Source of the DNA: Afipia sp. P52-10
GTDB taxonomy: Bacteria > Pseudomonadota > Alphaproteobacteria > Rhizobiales > Xanthobacteraceae
Assembly (NCBI RefSeq): GCF_000516555.1
Contig: NZ_AZSJ01000003.1
Location: 1,198,066 to 1,262,065 of the forward strand
Length of the DNA: 64,000 bases
Reading direction: 5' to 3'
Shown: one piece after another, positions 7,942 through 20,072 of the stretch
Numbering within the stretch: position 1 is the first letter of the stretch
Layout of the letters: each line of letters starts with the position of its first letter
Translations under genes and position numbers: made by a program
The notes under the pieces: model-generated
The model's input: only the letters and a program-made list of their open reading frames with translations
Database searches by the model: none
What the model was told of the DNA's origin: nothing

Positions 7942-9444
7942 TTGATTTCTGACAATACGGTCCGCGGATTTGTGGCAGCAGCTGCGGTGGCAGCCTGCGT
8001 CGCGCTGGCCGGATGCAATGCCGAGCAGGCGGCCTTCGTCACCAACGCCAAGGCCAACAAGCCGATCCCCGAAAAGCTGGCGCAAGACATCCAGGCGAAG
8101 GAGATGGATCCGCAGTCGCCGATCCTGGTCCGCCTGTTCAAGCAGGAAGCCGAGCTGGAAGTCTGGAAGCAGGACAAGACCGGCCGCTTCGCGCTGCTGA
8201 AGACTTATCCGATCTGCCGCTGGTCCGGCGACCTTGGCCCGAAGATCCGGGAAGGCGACCGTCAGGCGCCTGAGGGCTTCTACAACATCACGCCGGCGCA
8301 GATGAATCCGGAGTCGGCGTACTACCTGTCGTTCAACATGGGCTATCCGAACGCGTTCGACCGTTCGCTCGGCCGCACCGGCTCGCAGCTCATGGTGCAC
8401 GGCGACTGCTCCTCGCGCGGATGCTACGCGATGACCGACGAGCAGATCTCGGAAATCTATGCGCTCGGTCGGGAATCGTTCTTCGGCGGACAGCGCTCGT
8501 TCCAGGTGCAGGCCTATCCGTTCCGGATGACGCCGCAGAACTTCGCCAAGCACCGCAACAATCCGAACATGCCGTTCTGGAAGATGCTGAAGCAGGGCAA
8601 CGATCACTTCGAGGTGACGCATCTCGAGCCGAAGGTGGATGTCTGCGAGCAGCGCTACGTCTTCAACGCCGACAAGGATCCGCTCTCCAACCGAGCGCCG
8701 AGCTTCAACCCGACCGGTAAGTGCCCGACCTATCAGGTGGCCGATGACATCGCGCAGGCGGTGGCGGAGAAGCAGCGCAAGGACGAATACGAGACCGCCC
8801 AGCTCATCAGCCGCGGCACGCCGAGCGTGGTTGCGCGCAAGGGCATCGACGGCGGCATGCACGCGCTGTTCGCGGCGAAGACCCCGAACGGCTCGACCGG
8901 TCTGTCCGACACCAAGAGCACGACGTTCTCCTCCTACGCCGCCGTCCCGTCCGTGCCGCCGACGGTCAATCCGCCACGCTCGGCTGACGAACCGACGCTC
9001 GCGCTCGCATCGCCCGCAAGCTCTGGCGGAGACTTCCTCTCGACCTCCGCGCCGGCCACCACCGAAGCCGCAAAGCCCACGGTGCGCGTCGCCACGGCTC
9101 CCGCATCGAACTCCTCCGACAGCGGCGGGTTCTTCTCGAGTCTTGCCCGGAAGATCGGCATCGGCGCTGATGGCGAAGCAGCGCCGAAAACGACGTCGAG
9201 CGCACCGGCGCCGAAGCAGCCTCCGAAAGCGCAGAAGCCGACGCAGGCATCAGCACCGAAGCCGCCTGCCGCGATCCGGCACGAACCGAAGGCTCACGAG
9301 ACGAAGCCAACCGAAACTCGGACTGCAGCCGCTCCGAAGCCTACGGCGCCTCCGACCGAGAAGAAGGAGCGCAACACGGCGATTGCCGGTGCGCAGCCGG
9401 TCGTCCCCTCGAACGCATTCGATAGCCGCTGGTCGATGCGCTGA
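7942..9444 (+). CDS. YkuD-type L,D-transpeptidase lipoprotein
   Basis: Probable envelope enzyme that crosslinks peptidoglycan or attaches proteins to it. TTG start at 7942 with GGGAG 6 nt upstream. The signal peptide ends in a lipobox L22-A-G-C25, so the mature protein is lipid-anchored. The YkuD core follows: LEVWKQDKTGRFALLKTYPIC, EGFYNITPAQMN, and the catalytic motif with H153 and C161 in HGDCSSRGCYAMT. From about residue 300 to 500 a low-complexity Ala/Pro/Ser/Thr/Lys tail follows, ending SNAFDSRWSMR. Resembles the YafK branch with an added tail. The gene stands alone. Confidence 0.88.
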   Translation: MISDNTVRGFVAAAAVAACVALAGCNAEQAAFVTNAKANKPIPEKLAQDIQAKEMDPQSPILVRLFKQEAELEVWKQDKTGRFALLKTYPICRWSGDLGPKIREGDRQAPEGFYNITPAQMNPESAYYLSFNMGYPNAFDRSLGRTGSQLMVHGDCSSRGCYAMTDEQISEIYALGRESFFGGQRSFQVQAYPFRMTPQNFAKHRNNPNMPFWKMLKQGNDHFEVTHLEPKVDVCEQRYVFNADKDPLSNRAPSFNPTGKCPTYQVADDIAQAVAEKQRKDEYETAQLISRGTPSVVARKGIDGGMHALFAAKTPNGSTGLSDTKSTTFSSYAAVPSVPPTVNPPRSADEPTLALASPASSGGDFLSTSAPATTEAAKPTVRVATAPASNSSDSGGFFSSLARKIGIGADGEAAPKTTSSAPAPKQPPKAQKPTQASAPKPPAAIRHEPKAHETKPTETRTAAAPKPTAPPTEKKERNTAIAGAQPVVPSNAFDSRWSMR

Positions 9445-9583
9445 CCCCGCAATGACCTTGAGCGCAAGCGCATTGCGCCTTGGCTCTTGGTGCGCGCGAT
9501 GTCTTCGATGACATGATCGCTCTTCCGGATCATGCTTTGACGCGCTCGATCGCGCCCCGGCGCAATCTGGACGTGCCACTCCC
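9445..9583. terminator. convergent gap with GATCATG dyad
   Basis: Between the convergent transpeptidase and methyltransferase genes. Inverted repeat CATGATC (9512-9518) and GATCATG (9529-9535) with TCTTCCG in the loop, plus a smaller dyad ATGTC/GACAT just before. The sequence matches part of the dispersed element at 36583-36632, so it is a remnant of that repeat which could also end transcripts. Confidence 0.35.
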
Positions 9584-10540
9584 TCACCGTTTCATCTCGT
9601 AGTAGCGCAGCATATCCTTCGCCTGCAGCGTGCGATCCGAACGCCGGCCGAAGAAATAGACTCCGCTTGCGGCATCCGATTTCGGGCCTGGTCTTGCAAA
9701 GCGATCGATGAACCGCACCCAGAAGAACGGTAACGCCACCAGCGTCGCCAGACGCGTGCTGAGCCCGAGCGACAAGGCGACGTAGCGGATCGACCAGACC
9801 AGCGCCTTACCCGCACCGCCGACCGCGCCGGAATCGATCTCCTCGAAGTGACGAAACAGCCAACGATGGCCGCTCAAGGTGAAGCGGGTGAAGTCATAAG
9901 CCTGTTCGTGCACCTGCTGGATAAACGGCGTGTCGGCATAGACCACGCCACCGGGTTTCAACACGCGGTGGATTTCCGCGACCACCGTCGATGGATCGAG
10001 CACATGTTCGAGCACCGCCTGGATCCAGACGCCATCGAACACTGCATCCTGGAACGGCAGGAAGTGGCCGTCGGCGACGACGTCGGTGTTCGCAGACGCA
10101 TAGACGTCGGTGCCGATGACGCGGATGTTTCCGGTCGCATAGAGTGGATCGGCGCCTGCGCCGATGGCACCACCGCCAATGACCAATACCAGCGGATTGG
10201 GCGCCTGCTGCAATAGACGGATGACCATCTCGCGCGACTTCTCCGGCGTCACCGGATTCGCGCCCGTCAGCATGCGCCGCAAGCGGACGGCCATCCCGCG
10301 GCCGGTGTCGTCGCGCTTCATCACCGAGCCGCGATCGTCCGCATAGGCGGCGCGATCAAAGATGCTGCGGTCGAAATCGATCAGCACGGGCTGCCCTGAC
10401 GCGCGCGGAAAACCCGCGCGTGTGTAATGGCAGTCTGTGTTGGTACATCGAATCGGATCGTGGTCGAGATCGAGCGCCGAGCGGCAGCGCGGACAACAGA
10501 GCAACGCTTTTACGTCCAACAAGAATTCAATTCCCTGCAT
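9584..10540 (-). CDS. class I methyltransferase with N-terminal zinc-ribbon (Trm112-like) domain
   Basis: Starting at the ATG at 10540 (MQGIEFLLDVKALLCCPRCR), the first 60 residues hold paired cysteines (CPRC and CTNTDC) and PVLIDFD, as in the small Trm112/YcaR zinc-ribbon domain. Then comes a SAM-dependent methyltransferase fold: LVLVIGGGAIG (motif I), VDGVWIQAVLEHVLDP type motif (FDGVWIQAVLEHVLD) and HRVLKPGGVVYADTPF. The C-terminal part has a hydrophobic stretch. Such proteins often act on lipid, sugar or quinone substrates; substrate unknown. An upstream ATG would add 37 residues of no clear homology. Confidence 0.75.
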   Translation of the reverse strand: MQGIEFLLDVKALLCCPRCRSALDLDHDPIRCTNTDCHYTRAGFPRASGQPVLIDFDRSIFDRAAYADDRGSVMKRDDTGRGMAVRLRRMLTGANPVTPEKSREMVIRLLQQAPNPLVLVIGGGAIGAGADPLYATGNIRVIGTDVYASANTDVVADGHFLPFQDAVFDGVWIQAVLEHVLDPSTVVAEIHRVLKPGGVVYADTPFIQQVHEQAYDFTRFTLSGHRWLFRHFEEIDSGAVGGAGKALVWSIRYVALSLGLSTRLATLVALPFFWVRFIDRFARPGPKSDAASGVYFFGRRSDRTLQAKDMLRYYEMKR

Positions 10541-11005
10541 GATGAATCCGTGCTGCGCTGCCGGCTCGCCGCTTTGCGTCCGGCATTCCAGCAATTCGAG
10601 CAACGTCGATTGTCGGCGGATCAACTTTTCACGAAACTCGCCGTTCCGCATGTATGCGCAACCTGCGACATTCTAACGTGCCCTGTAACGCGCGATTCAC
10701 AACACACGCGCGCATCACGTGCGCAACAAGTGCGTGTGCAGCCTTACGGCTCGATACAACCGCATCGTTTGATACGCACGTTCACCAACGACGGCGTGTA
10801 GCGAAGAAAGCCATATCACAGTGATAACTTGCAGCGGTCACAGGTGGTGACGCGTTGCGTCGAATGTCTCTCGCGCGGGGCGCGGCCAACGACGCGAGAT
10901 CACACGCGCCGGCATGAAGACGCGTCCGATCCGGCATCGCCAAACGACAAGACACTTGTAATGACACGACACTTGCACGCTGATGGCCATCACGCGATCG
11001 TACGC
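10541..11005. promoter_or_regulatory. 465-bp gap upstream of methyltransferase, with 13-bp palindrome
   Basis: No credible gene. It contains a perfect palindrome TATCACAGTGATA at 10814-10826 (a T-N11-A dyad of the sort LysR proteins bind) and a run of GTGCG-type short repeats around 10700-10740. Which gene it serves is unclear: the methyltransferase starts 274 bp away and the LysR gene ends 180 bp away. Confidence 0.3.
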
Positions 11006-11917
11006 TCAATCGCCAACCTTGCCGCGCTCGGCGAGGAAATCGAGCAGCACGCGAATGCGTGACGGCAATAAGCCACCTTGGCCGAGATAGACCGCGTGAA
11101 AACTCTCGCGATCGCCGGGATTGAACTCCTGCAACACCGGCACGAGGCGACCGGCAGCAAGATCACCACGCACCGTAAACGTCGCCAACCGCGCAAGACC
11201 CGCACCGCCGAGCGCGAGTTGGCGCAGCGTCTCCCCATCGCTTGCCTGCACGCGACCCATCGTTGGCACCACCACCTCGCTGCCGTCATGCGCCCTCAAC
11301 GGCCAGCCCTGGATCGCCCGCGCATAGCCGAAGCCAAGACGATTGTGCGCGTCGAGATCGGCGATGCTCTTCGGCTCACCGTAACGTTGCAGGTAAGCCG
11401 GCGACGCGACGATCAGCTTTCCCACATCGCCAAGCTTGCGCGCGATCAGGCTCGAACTCTTCAGCGGCCCGGCACGGACCGCGACATCCGTGCGTTCCGC
11501 GATCAGGTCGATCACCAGATCGGTCTGCACGATATCCAGCGTCACCGCGGGATAGCGCGTGAGAAATTCCGACAAGACCGGCGCGAGAATGTGGGTGCCG
11601 TAGGAGGCACTGGTGTTGAAGCGGATCAGTCCGCTTGGTTGCTCGCCGGCCGCGGCGCTGCGTTCGGCTTCATCGAGATCGGCAAGGATGCGGGTCGTTC
11701 GCTCATAGAAGGCCGAGCCCTCGGGCGTGAGCTGCAGGCGGCGAGTGGAGCGGTTGACCAATCGCGCCCCGAGCCGCGCCTCCAGCCGGCCGATCAGCTT
11801 GCTGACCGCCGAGGGCGTCATCCGGCAAGCCCGCGCGGCCGCGGAAAAGCCGCCGTGCTCAACCACGCGGACGAACACTTCCATCTCTCCGGACCGGTTG
11901 ACCTCGCCGCGCGCCAT
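11006..11917 (-). CDS. LysR-family transcriptional regulator
   Basis: 303 residues with an N-terminal helix-turn-helix (GEMEVFVRVVEHGGFSAAAR, MTPSAVSKLIGRLEARLG, LVNRSTRRLQLTPEG) and an effector domain (GLIRFNTSASYGTHILAPVL and onward). The body resembles the DsdC/CrgA-like subgroup typical of regulators beside exporters. It is divergent from the MFS gene at 12019, which is the likely target. Start ATG at 11917. Confidence 0.9.
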   Translation of the reverse strand: MARGEVNRSGEMEVFVRVVEHGGFSAAARACRMTPSAVSKLIGRLEARLGARLVNRSTRRLQLTPEGSAFYERTTRILADLDEAERSAAAGEQPSGLIRFNTSASYGTHILAPVLSEFLTRYPAVTLDIVQTDLVIDLIAERTDVAVRAGPLKSSSLIARKLGDVGKLIVASPAYLQRYGEPKSIADLDAHNRLGFGYARAIQGWPLRAHDGSEVVVPTMGRVQASDGETLRQLALGGAGLARLATFTVRGDLAAGRLVPVLQEFNPGDRESFHAVYLGQGGLLPSRIRVLLDFLAERGKVGD

Positions 11918-11919
11918 TG

Positions 11920-11932
11920 TGAATTTAATTCA
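11920..11932. promoter_or_regulatory. T-N11-A palindrome at LysR/MFS divergent gap
   Basis: Perfect dyad TGAATT-T-AATTCA, 2 nt upstream of the LysR start codon in an AT-rich 101-bp divergent gap. It fits the LysR T-N11-A rule and could serve autorepression. Candidate only. Confidence 0.4.
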
Positions 11933-12018
11933 TAGATAATGTTCCCGCCTGCCTTCTATATCATTTTTTGCAGTGCATCCATATCCCACGGCAGAAACAC
12001 ACTCCCACGAGGTTGATC

Positions 12019-13200
12019 ATGCCGCTGGCACTCTATGCCCTGACGGCCGGAGCCTTCGGCATCGGCGTCACCGAATTCGTCATCATGGGCCTGCTGATCG
12101 AGGTCAGCGACACATTCCACGTCTCGATCGCCTCCGCCGGGCTCCTGATTTCCGGTTATGCATTGGGCGTGGTCGCCGGCGCACCAGTGTTGACGGTGCT
12201 GACCGGCGGATGGCCGCGCAAGACGGTGCTGATCGCGCTGATGATGATCTTCACCGTCGGCAACATCGCCTGCGCGCTGGCGCCGAGCTACGGCTTCCTC
12301 ATGGCCGCACGAGTTCTGACGGCGCTCGCGCACGGCACCTTCTTCGGCGTCGGCTCGGTGGTCGCCACCGGCCTCGTCGCCCAAGACAAGCGCGCGTCCG
12401 CGATCGCCGTGATGTTCACCGGACTGACCGTCGCCAACATCCTCGGCGTGCCGTTCGGCACCTGGCTCGGCCAGCAATTCGGCTGGCGCGCGACCTTCTG
12501 GGCGGTGGCGCTGGTTGGCGTCGTTGCGATCCTGGTGCTCGCCCTGCTGCTGCCGAAGGATAAGGGCGACGCAGAAACCGCGGACTGGCGCGCCGACCTG
12601 CGCGCCATCGCCCGCAAGCCGGTGCTGCTCGGCTTCACCAGCACGGTGCTGGGTTTTGCCGGCGTATTCGCCGTATTCACCTACATCGCGCCGGCGCTGA
12701 CCCGCATCACCGGTTTCTCCGACGCGGCCGTGTCGCCGATCCTGCTGGTGTTCGGCGGCGGATTGATCGTCGGCAATCTCCTGGGCGGCAAGCTCGCCGA
12801 CCGCAGCCTCGTGCCGTCCCTGCTCGGCACGCTGGCCGCACTCGGCATCGTACTGGCGCTGATGACATTCGCGCTGCACAGCAAAACCGCTGCGGTGCTG
12901 TTCGTCGGCCTCATGGGCGCCACAGGCTTCGCCACCGTGGCGCCGCTGCAACTCTGGGTGATGGAAAAGGCGCACGGCGCCGGCCAGAGCCTCGCCTCTT
13001 CGTTCAACATCGCCGCGTTCAATCTCGGCAACGCGATCGGCGCCTGGGCGGGCGGCACAGTGATCGACCACGGGCCTGGATTGGGCTCGGTGCCATTCGT
13101 GGCCGCGCTGTTTCCGCTCGCGGCCATTGCCGTGACGTTGATCGCGCTACGCGCGGAACGAACCGCCCCCGCCAAGGCCTGCGAATCGTCCGCCGCCTGA
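12019..13200 (+). CDS. MFS transporter, AraJ/CmlA-like
   Basis: 393 residues from ATG 12019, which has GAGG 6 nt upstream; an in-frame earlier ATG at 11968 lacks a ribosome site. About twelve hydrophobic segments. Signature stretches LYALTAGAFGIGVTEFVIMG, LISGYALGVVAGAPVLTVLT and ARVLTALAHGTFFGVGSVVA are typical of the DHA1 sugar-efflux/chloramphenicol-resistance branch (AraJ, YdhP). Likely proton-driven export of a small organic compound; substrate unknown. Divergent from the LysR regulator. Confidence 0.88.
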   Translation: MPLALYALTAGAFGIGVTEFVIMGLLIEVSDTFHVSIASAGLLISGYALGVVAGAPVLTVLTGGWPRKTVLIALMMIFTVGNIACALAPSYGFLMAARVLTALAHGTFFGVGSVVATGLVAQDKRASAIAVMFTGLTVANILGVPFGTWLGQQFGWRATFWAVALVGVVAILVLALLLPKDKGDAETADWRADLRAIARKPVLLGFTSTVLGFAGVFAVFTYIAPALTRITGFSDAAVSPILLVFGGGLIVGNLLGGKLADRSLVPSLLGTLAALGIVLALMTFALHSKTAAVLFVGLMGATGFATVAPLQLWVMEKAHGAGQSLASSFNIAAFNLGNAIGAWAGGTVIDHGPGLGSVPFVAALFPLAAIAVTLIALRAERTAPAKACESSAA

Positions 13201-13277
13201 TTACGGAGACCTTTTTTAAAGGCGACAAGCGGCCGCGCTCGAACCTGCGAAGCGCGGCCGCAAAGCGCCATCCAGTC

Positions 13278-13931
13278 CTACGCCGGCTCGGCGTCGCGTT
13301 TTGCCATCATCGCCTTGAAAGCCGGCCGCGCATGGCACGCCGCGAGCCAGGCCTTCACCCGCGGCGCTTCCGCAAATAGCTCCGGCGCGCCCATCGCGTA
13401 GCGCACCACCTCCGCCACATTGAGATCGGCGACCGTAAAGCGCCCGCCGACCAGATGACCGCTCTCCGCCAGCGCCTGGTCGAGCACCGCGAAGGGTCCG
13501 CGCAACGCATCGACGCCCGCCTGCGCGAGCTTTGGGCCGCGCAATTCCGGCTTGCCTGCGCGATGCGTCAGGATCTGCAAGGCATGCTGCTCGACTTCGT
13601 TCGCAGCCCATAGCGACCACATGCTCATCAGCCCGTCCTCGGCCAAATCGGCCGGCGCAAGCGGGCCGCCATGCTTCTTCGCCAGATAGAGGTTGATCGC
13701 CAGCGACTCGTGCAGCGCGAGGCCATCGTCCGCCATCGACGGAATATGCCCGTTCGGATTGATTTTCAGAAACTGTTTGGAGCGCGTGTGCAGCGGCGCA
13801 TCGGCCGCGCCGGGATCAGACAGACGATAGGCCTGGATCACCGGCACGCTCTGGAAGGGAATGTTCAGCTCGTCTGCAAGCCAGTAATTGCGCGAGGCGC
13901 GCGAGCGGTAGACACCGTAGATCGTCAGCAT
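13278..13931 (-). CDS. glutathione S-transferase family protein
   Basis: 217 residues. The N-terminal thioredoxin-like domain has [18 protein letters not shown] with a serine in the active-site position, then the glutathione-binding [11 protein letters not shown] and [16 protein letters not shown] (residues 60-90). The C-terminal helical domain has the GST N-capping pattern around [14 protein letters not shown]. Soluble conjugating or isomerising enzyme; substrate unknown. It converges on the MFS gene with a 77-bp gap and is not obviously part of an operon. Confidence 0.88.
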   Translation of the reverse strand: MLTIYGVYRSRASRNYWLADELNIPFQSVPVIQAYRLSDPGAADAPLHTRSKQFLKINPNGHIPSMADDGLALHESLAINLYLAKKHGGPLAPADLAEDGLMSMWSLWAANEVEQHALQILTHRAGKPELRGPKLAQAGVDALRGPFAVLDQALAESGHLVGGRFTVADLNVAEVVRYAMGAPELFAEAPRVKAWLAACHARPAFKAMMAKRDAEPA

Positions 13932-13991
13932 GATGGATCGGCCTTCCCCTGGAATAATCCGACCGTTTTATAGCCTATTCGGAGAACAACA

Positions 13992-14112
13992 GCGCGGTCA
14001 TTCCGGACGCTGCGCCACGCGCAGCGATCCGGAATCCCGAGCTTGCAGACATGCAGACCGCATCATCTCGCGATCCGAGCTCGCGCGTTTCACGCGCGCT
14101 CCGGAATGAGCG
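13992..14112. repeat. nested palindromic repeat element (ATTCCGG family)
   Basis: Outer arms TCATTCCGGA (13998-14007) and TCCGGAATGA (14100-14109) enclose an inner hairpin ATTCCGGACGCTGCG / CGCAGCGATCCGGAAT (14000-14035) and a second GC-rich dyad near 14076-14103. Lies downstream of the secA stop and upstream of the GST gene. I recall similar palindromes being scattered through Bradyrhizobium-type genomes; only one copy is seen here. May act in secA mRNA 3'-end formation. Confidence 0.55.
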
Positions 14113-14153
14113 CGAAAGATCAGAGCGGAGGATAAACCCCGGCCATCGGAGGA

Positions 14154-16991
<2,838 letters not shown>

Positions 16992-17297
16992 GGAAAGTTC
17001 GTCCTTCAGAGGAGCGTTTTGGGCCGCAATCAGCCGTTCAAATGGCTGGCGGCCTTCGAAACCGGGACACGAGAGCGATATTGGGAAAGCAGCCGAAATC
17101 GCGCCGCGACCCGTTCCGTCCGGCTGGGCAGAGATATGAGCCGGTCAAAGCCTTGTCAACGGCGCAAAACCTCTCAGGAAATTCATGATTTCGCCTGACT
17201 TTGCGCATTGCTAACGCCCGCCGATTGCGCGACTGTCCGCCGCTTCGAGCACCGACACCAAGGTCAAAACCACCAGGTCGACACCCAAGGATTTTTC
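16992..17297. other. divergent secA / parvulin gap
   Basis: 306 bp that must carry promoters in both directions. A loose repetition of CGACACCAAGG / CGACACCCAAGG is seen at 17260-17291 just before the parvulin start. No clear -35/-10 pair, RNA gene or riboswitch recognised. Confidence 0.3.
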
Positions 17298-18230
17298 ATG
17301 ACCGACTTCCTTCCGCGCTCGCCGCGGGCTTTCCGCACCGCACTGGCCGCGATCGCGCTTGCCGGCTGCGCAACAGTTGTCTTTGCAAGCGCCGGTCAGG
17401 TTCGCGCCCAGGATGCCAATCCGGTTCTCGCCAAGGTCAATGGCGTCGAAATCCGCCAGAGCGACTTGAACATGGCCGAGGAAGAGTTGGGCGCCGCCCA
17501 GCTCGCCCAGATGGACCCGGCGACCAAGCGCGACAACCTGCTGTCCTACGTCATCGACCTGAAGATCGTCGCCAAGGCCGCCGAGGACAAGAAAATCGGC
17601 GAGACCGACGACTTCAAGAAGAGCCTCGCCTTCGCCCGCGAGCGGCTTTTGATGGACAAGCTGCTCACCAGCGAGGCCAAGGCCGCCACCACCGACGAGG
17701 CGATGCGCAAGGTCTATGACGAAGCCGCCAAGCAGATGGGCGGCGAGGAGGAGGTGCGTGCCCGCCACATCCTGGTCGAGACCGAAGGCGAAGCCAAGCA
17801 GATCGCCGAGGAATTAAAGAAGGGAGCCGACTTCGCCGAGCTCGCGAAGAAGAAGTCGAAGGATCCCGGCGCATCGGACGGCGGCGACCTCGGCTACTTC
17901 ACCAAGGAACAGATGGTGCCCGAGTTCTCCACCGCCGCGTTCGCGCTCGAGCCCGGTAAGATCTCCGACCCGATCAAGAGCCAGTTCGGCTGGCACATCA
18001 TCAAGGTCGAGGACAAGCGCAAGCGCAAGCCGCCGGAATTCGATCAGGTGAAGCCGCAGATTGAAACTTATGTGACGCGGAAGGCCCAGGCCGACCTGGT
18101 CAGCAAGCTGCGCGAGACCGCCAAGATCGAACGCTTCGACAAGAAAGACGAACCGGCCAAGGACGCAGCGAAGGATGCGAAGGACGCGCCGGCGGCCAAG
18201 GGCGGCGCGATGGCGCCCGCGAAGAAGTAA
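17298..18230 (+). CDS. periplasmic peptidyl-prolyl isomerase, parvulin type
   Basis: 310 residues from ATG 17298. A signal peptide (LAAIALAGCATVVFASAGQVRAQDA) is followed by a SurA-like N-terminal chaperone region (VLAKVNGVEIRQSDLN) and one rotamase domain around residues 155-250 with ARHILVETEGEAKQIAEEL, KKKSKDPGASDGGDLGYF and FGWHIIKVEDKR. The tail is Lys/Ala/Asp-rich. Likely folds exported proteins in the periplasm, which suits its place beside secA. The cysteine of LAGC could be a lipidation site, but the helix continues past it, so cleavage at AQA/QDA is preferred. Confidence 0.88.
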   Translation: MTDFLPRSPRAFRTALAAIALAGCATVVFASAGQVRAQDANPVLAKVNGVEIRQSDLNMAEEELGAAQLAQMDPATKRDNLLSYVIDLKIVAKAAEDKKIGETDDFKKSLAFARERLLMDKLLTSEAKAATTDEAMRKVYDEAAKQMGGEEEVRARHILVETEGEAKQIAEELKKGADFAELAKKKSKDPGASDGGDLGYFTKEQMVPEFSTAAFALEPGKISDPIKSQFGWHIIKVEDKRKRKPPEFDQVKPQIETYVTRKAQADLVSKLRETAKIERFDKKDEPAKDAAKDAKDAPAAKGGAMAPAKK

Positions 18231-18287
18231 TCACGGCGGCGAAGAAGTCGTTCGACTTCTGCAGCGAACTTCAGTAATTTGACCAGG

Positions 18288-18309
18288 TGCCCGGGCTCTC
18301 GCCCGGGCA
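18288..18309 (+). terminator. GC-rich hairpin after parvulin gene
   Basis: Perfect 9-bp stem TGCCCGGGC / GCCCGGGCA with TCTC loop, 57 nt after the stop. The following T-rich stretch is not immediate, so it is a probable rather than classic intrinsic terminator. Confidence 0.5.
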
Positions 18310-18330
18310 TCCGCGTCTTGAGCCTCGTTT

Positions 18331-18358
18331 TCTGCGTCAGACTTTTTGCGTCAGACCT
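18331..18358 (+). repeat. 14-bp tandem duplication in argJ leader
   Basis: Two adjacent 14-mers, TCTGCGTCAGACTT and TTTGCGTCAGACCT, about 78 nt upstream of the argJ start. Twelve or so positions are identical. Confidence 0.6.
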
Positions 18359-18435
18359 AGCCGCAAGGCGCGGACGGCCGGACCTTCCGGCAACGTTTTC
18401 CCGTGACGTTCAACGCCAGGCTCAAGGCAGATCGC

Positions 18436-19677
18436 ATGTCCAGCTCCGTCTCCCCCCTCGCCCCGAAGACCACCCCGCATGCGCCCGCGATCGCCGGCGT
18501 GCGCCTTGCGACGGCAGAGGCAGGCATCCGCTACAAGAACCGGACCGATGTGCTGCTGGCGCTGCTCGATCCCGGCACCACGATCGCCGGCGTGTTCACC
18601 AAGTCGAAATGCGCCAGCGCGCCGGTGGAATGGTGCAAGACCAACATGAAGGGCGGCCAGGCGCGCGCCCTGGTCGTCAACTCCGGCAACGCCAACGCCT
18701 TCACCGGCAAGACCGGCCGCGCCTCCACCACGTTGACTGCGGCGATCGCCGCGAAGGCGGCCGCCTGCAAGGCGAACGAGGTTTTCCTCGCGTCGACCGG
18801 CGTGATCGGCGAGCCGCTCGATGCGACCAAGTTCGACGGCGTGCTGGAACGGCTCGCGGAGGAGGCCGACGGCGACCGCTGGATCGATGCCGCGAAGGCA
18901 ATCATGACCACCGACACCTTCCCGAAAGTCGCGACGGCCACCGTCAAGCTCGGCAAGGCCAAGGTCACCATCAATGGCATCGCCAAGGGGGCCGGCATGA
19001 TCGCTCCCGACATGGCGACGATGCTGTCGTTCATCTTCACCGACGCGCCGCTGTCGGCGGGCGTACTGCAGGCGCTGCTGAAAGGCGGCGTCGAGGACAC
19101 CTTCAACGCCATCACCATCGACAGCGACACCTCCACCTCGGACACGCTGCTGGCATTCGCGACCGGCGCCGCGGCCGAGCACGGCGCGCCGAAGATCGCG
19201 CGCGCGTCCGATCCGCGGCTGAAAGCCTTCACCAAGGCGTTCAACGCGATCCTGGCCGATCTCTCCGAGCAGGTGGCCCGGGACGGCGAAGGCGCACGCA
19301 AGTTGATCGAGATCATCGTCGACGGCGCAGTCTCGAAGAAATCCGCCCGCACCATTGCCATGTCGGTGGCCAACTCGCCGCTGGTGAAGACGGCAGTCGC
19401 CGGCGAGGACGCCAACTGGGGCCGCGTGGTGATGGCGATCGGCAAGGCTGGCGAGCCCGCCAACCGCGACAAGATTTCCATCGCCTTCAACGGCATCCGC
19501 GTCGCCACCAAGGGCGCGCGCGATCCCTCTTATGACGAAGACAAGGTGTCGGCGACGATGAAGAAGGACACCGTACAGATCAAAATCTCGCTCGGCCTCG
19601 GCAAGGGGCGCGACCGCGTGCTGACCTGCGACCTGACCAAGGAATACGTCGCCATCAACGGCGATTACCGGTCGTGA
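18436..19677 (+). CDS. argJ: bifunctional ornithine acetyltransferase / N-acetylglutamate synthase
   Basis: Recycles the acetyl group in the cyclic arginine pathway. From ATG 18436 ([12 protein letters not shown]) the protein has 413 residues. It shows [29 protein letters not shown], and the autoproteolysis site DMATML, where T195 becomes the N-terminal nucleophile of the beta chain after cleavage at the Ala-Thr bond. The C-terminus has [17 protein letters not shown] and [17 protein letters not shown], as in the family. An earlier ATG at 18403 would add 11 residues without homology. Its stop overlaps the mutT GTG start. Confidence 0.96.
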   Translation: MSSSVSPLAPKTTPHAPAIAGVRLATAEAGIRYKNRTDVLLALLDPGTTIAGVFTKSKCASAPVEWCKTNMKGGQARALVVNSGNANAFTGKTGRASTTLTAAIAAKAAACKANEVFLASTGVIGEPLDATKFDGVLERLAEEADGDRWIDAAKAIMTTDTFPKVATATVKLGKAKVTINGIAKGAGMIAPDMATMLSFIFTDAPLSAGVLQALLKGGVEDTFNAITIDSDTSTSDTLLAFATGAAAEHGAPKIARASDPRLKAFTKAFNAILADLSEQVARDGEGARKLIEIIVDGAVSKKSARTIAMSVANSPLVKTAVAGEDANWGRVVMAIGKAGEPANRDKISIAFNGIRVATKGARDPSYDEDKVSATMKKDTVQIKISLGLGKGRDRVLTCDLTKEYVAINGDYRS

Positions 19678-20072
19678 AACTCACCCTCGTCGTCGCCTGC
19701 GCGCTGGTCGATGCCGACAACCGCGTGCTGATCGCGCAGCGGCCGGAGGGCAAAGCGCTCGCCGGTCTCTGGGAGTTTCCAGGCGGCAAGCTCGATGCAG
19801 GCGAACGACCCGAGCAGGCGCTGATCCGCGAATTGCACGAAGAGCTCGGCATCACTGTGCGCGAGGCCTGCCTTGCGCCTTTGACATTCGCAAGCCACGG
19901 CTATGACGACTTCCATCTGCTGATGCCGCTTTACATCTGCCGGCGCTGGGAGGGCGAGGTCACTGCGCGGGAGGGACAGAAGCTCGCCTGGGTGCGCGCG
20001 ACCAAGCTCTCTGAGTATCCGATGCCGCCGGCGGACCTACCACTGATCCCGCATCTGATCGACTTGCTCTGA
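19674..20072 (+). CDS. mutT: 8-oxo-dGTP diphosphatase (Nudix)
   Basis: Cleans oxidised dGTP from the nucleotide pool. 132 residues; start is GTG 19674, overlapping the argJ stop as GTGA. The Nudix box runs from GGKLDAGE through RELHEELGI at about residues 38-60, and [19 protein letters not shown] precedes it. The C-terminus [20 protein letters not shown] matches MutT proteins that follow argJ in rhizobia. Probably translationally coupled to argJ. Confidence 0.92.
   Translation: MKLTLVVACALVDADNRVLIAQRPEGKALAGLWEFPGGKLDAGERPEQALIRELHEELGITVREACLAPLTFASHGYDDFHLLMPLYICRRWEGEVTAREGQKLAWVRATKLSEYPMPPADLPLIPHLIDLL

Noticed and set aside
11956-13071. Large minus-strand ORF opposite the AraJ-like MFS gene
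   Set aside because: Gln/Asp/His-rich translation of a GC-rich antisense strand; the plus-strand MFS protein has clear transmembrane pattern and motifs.
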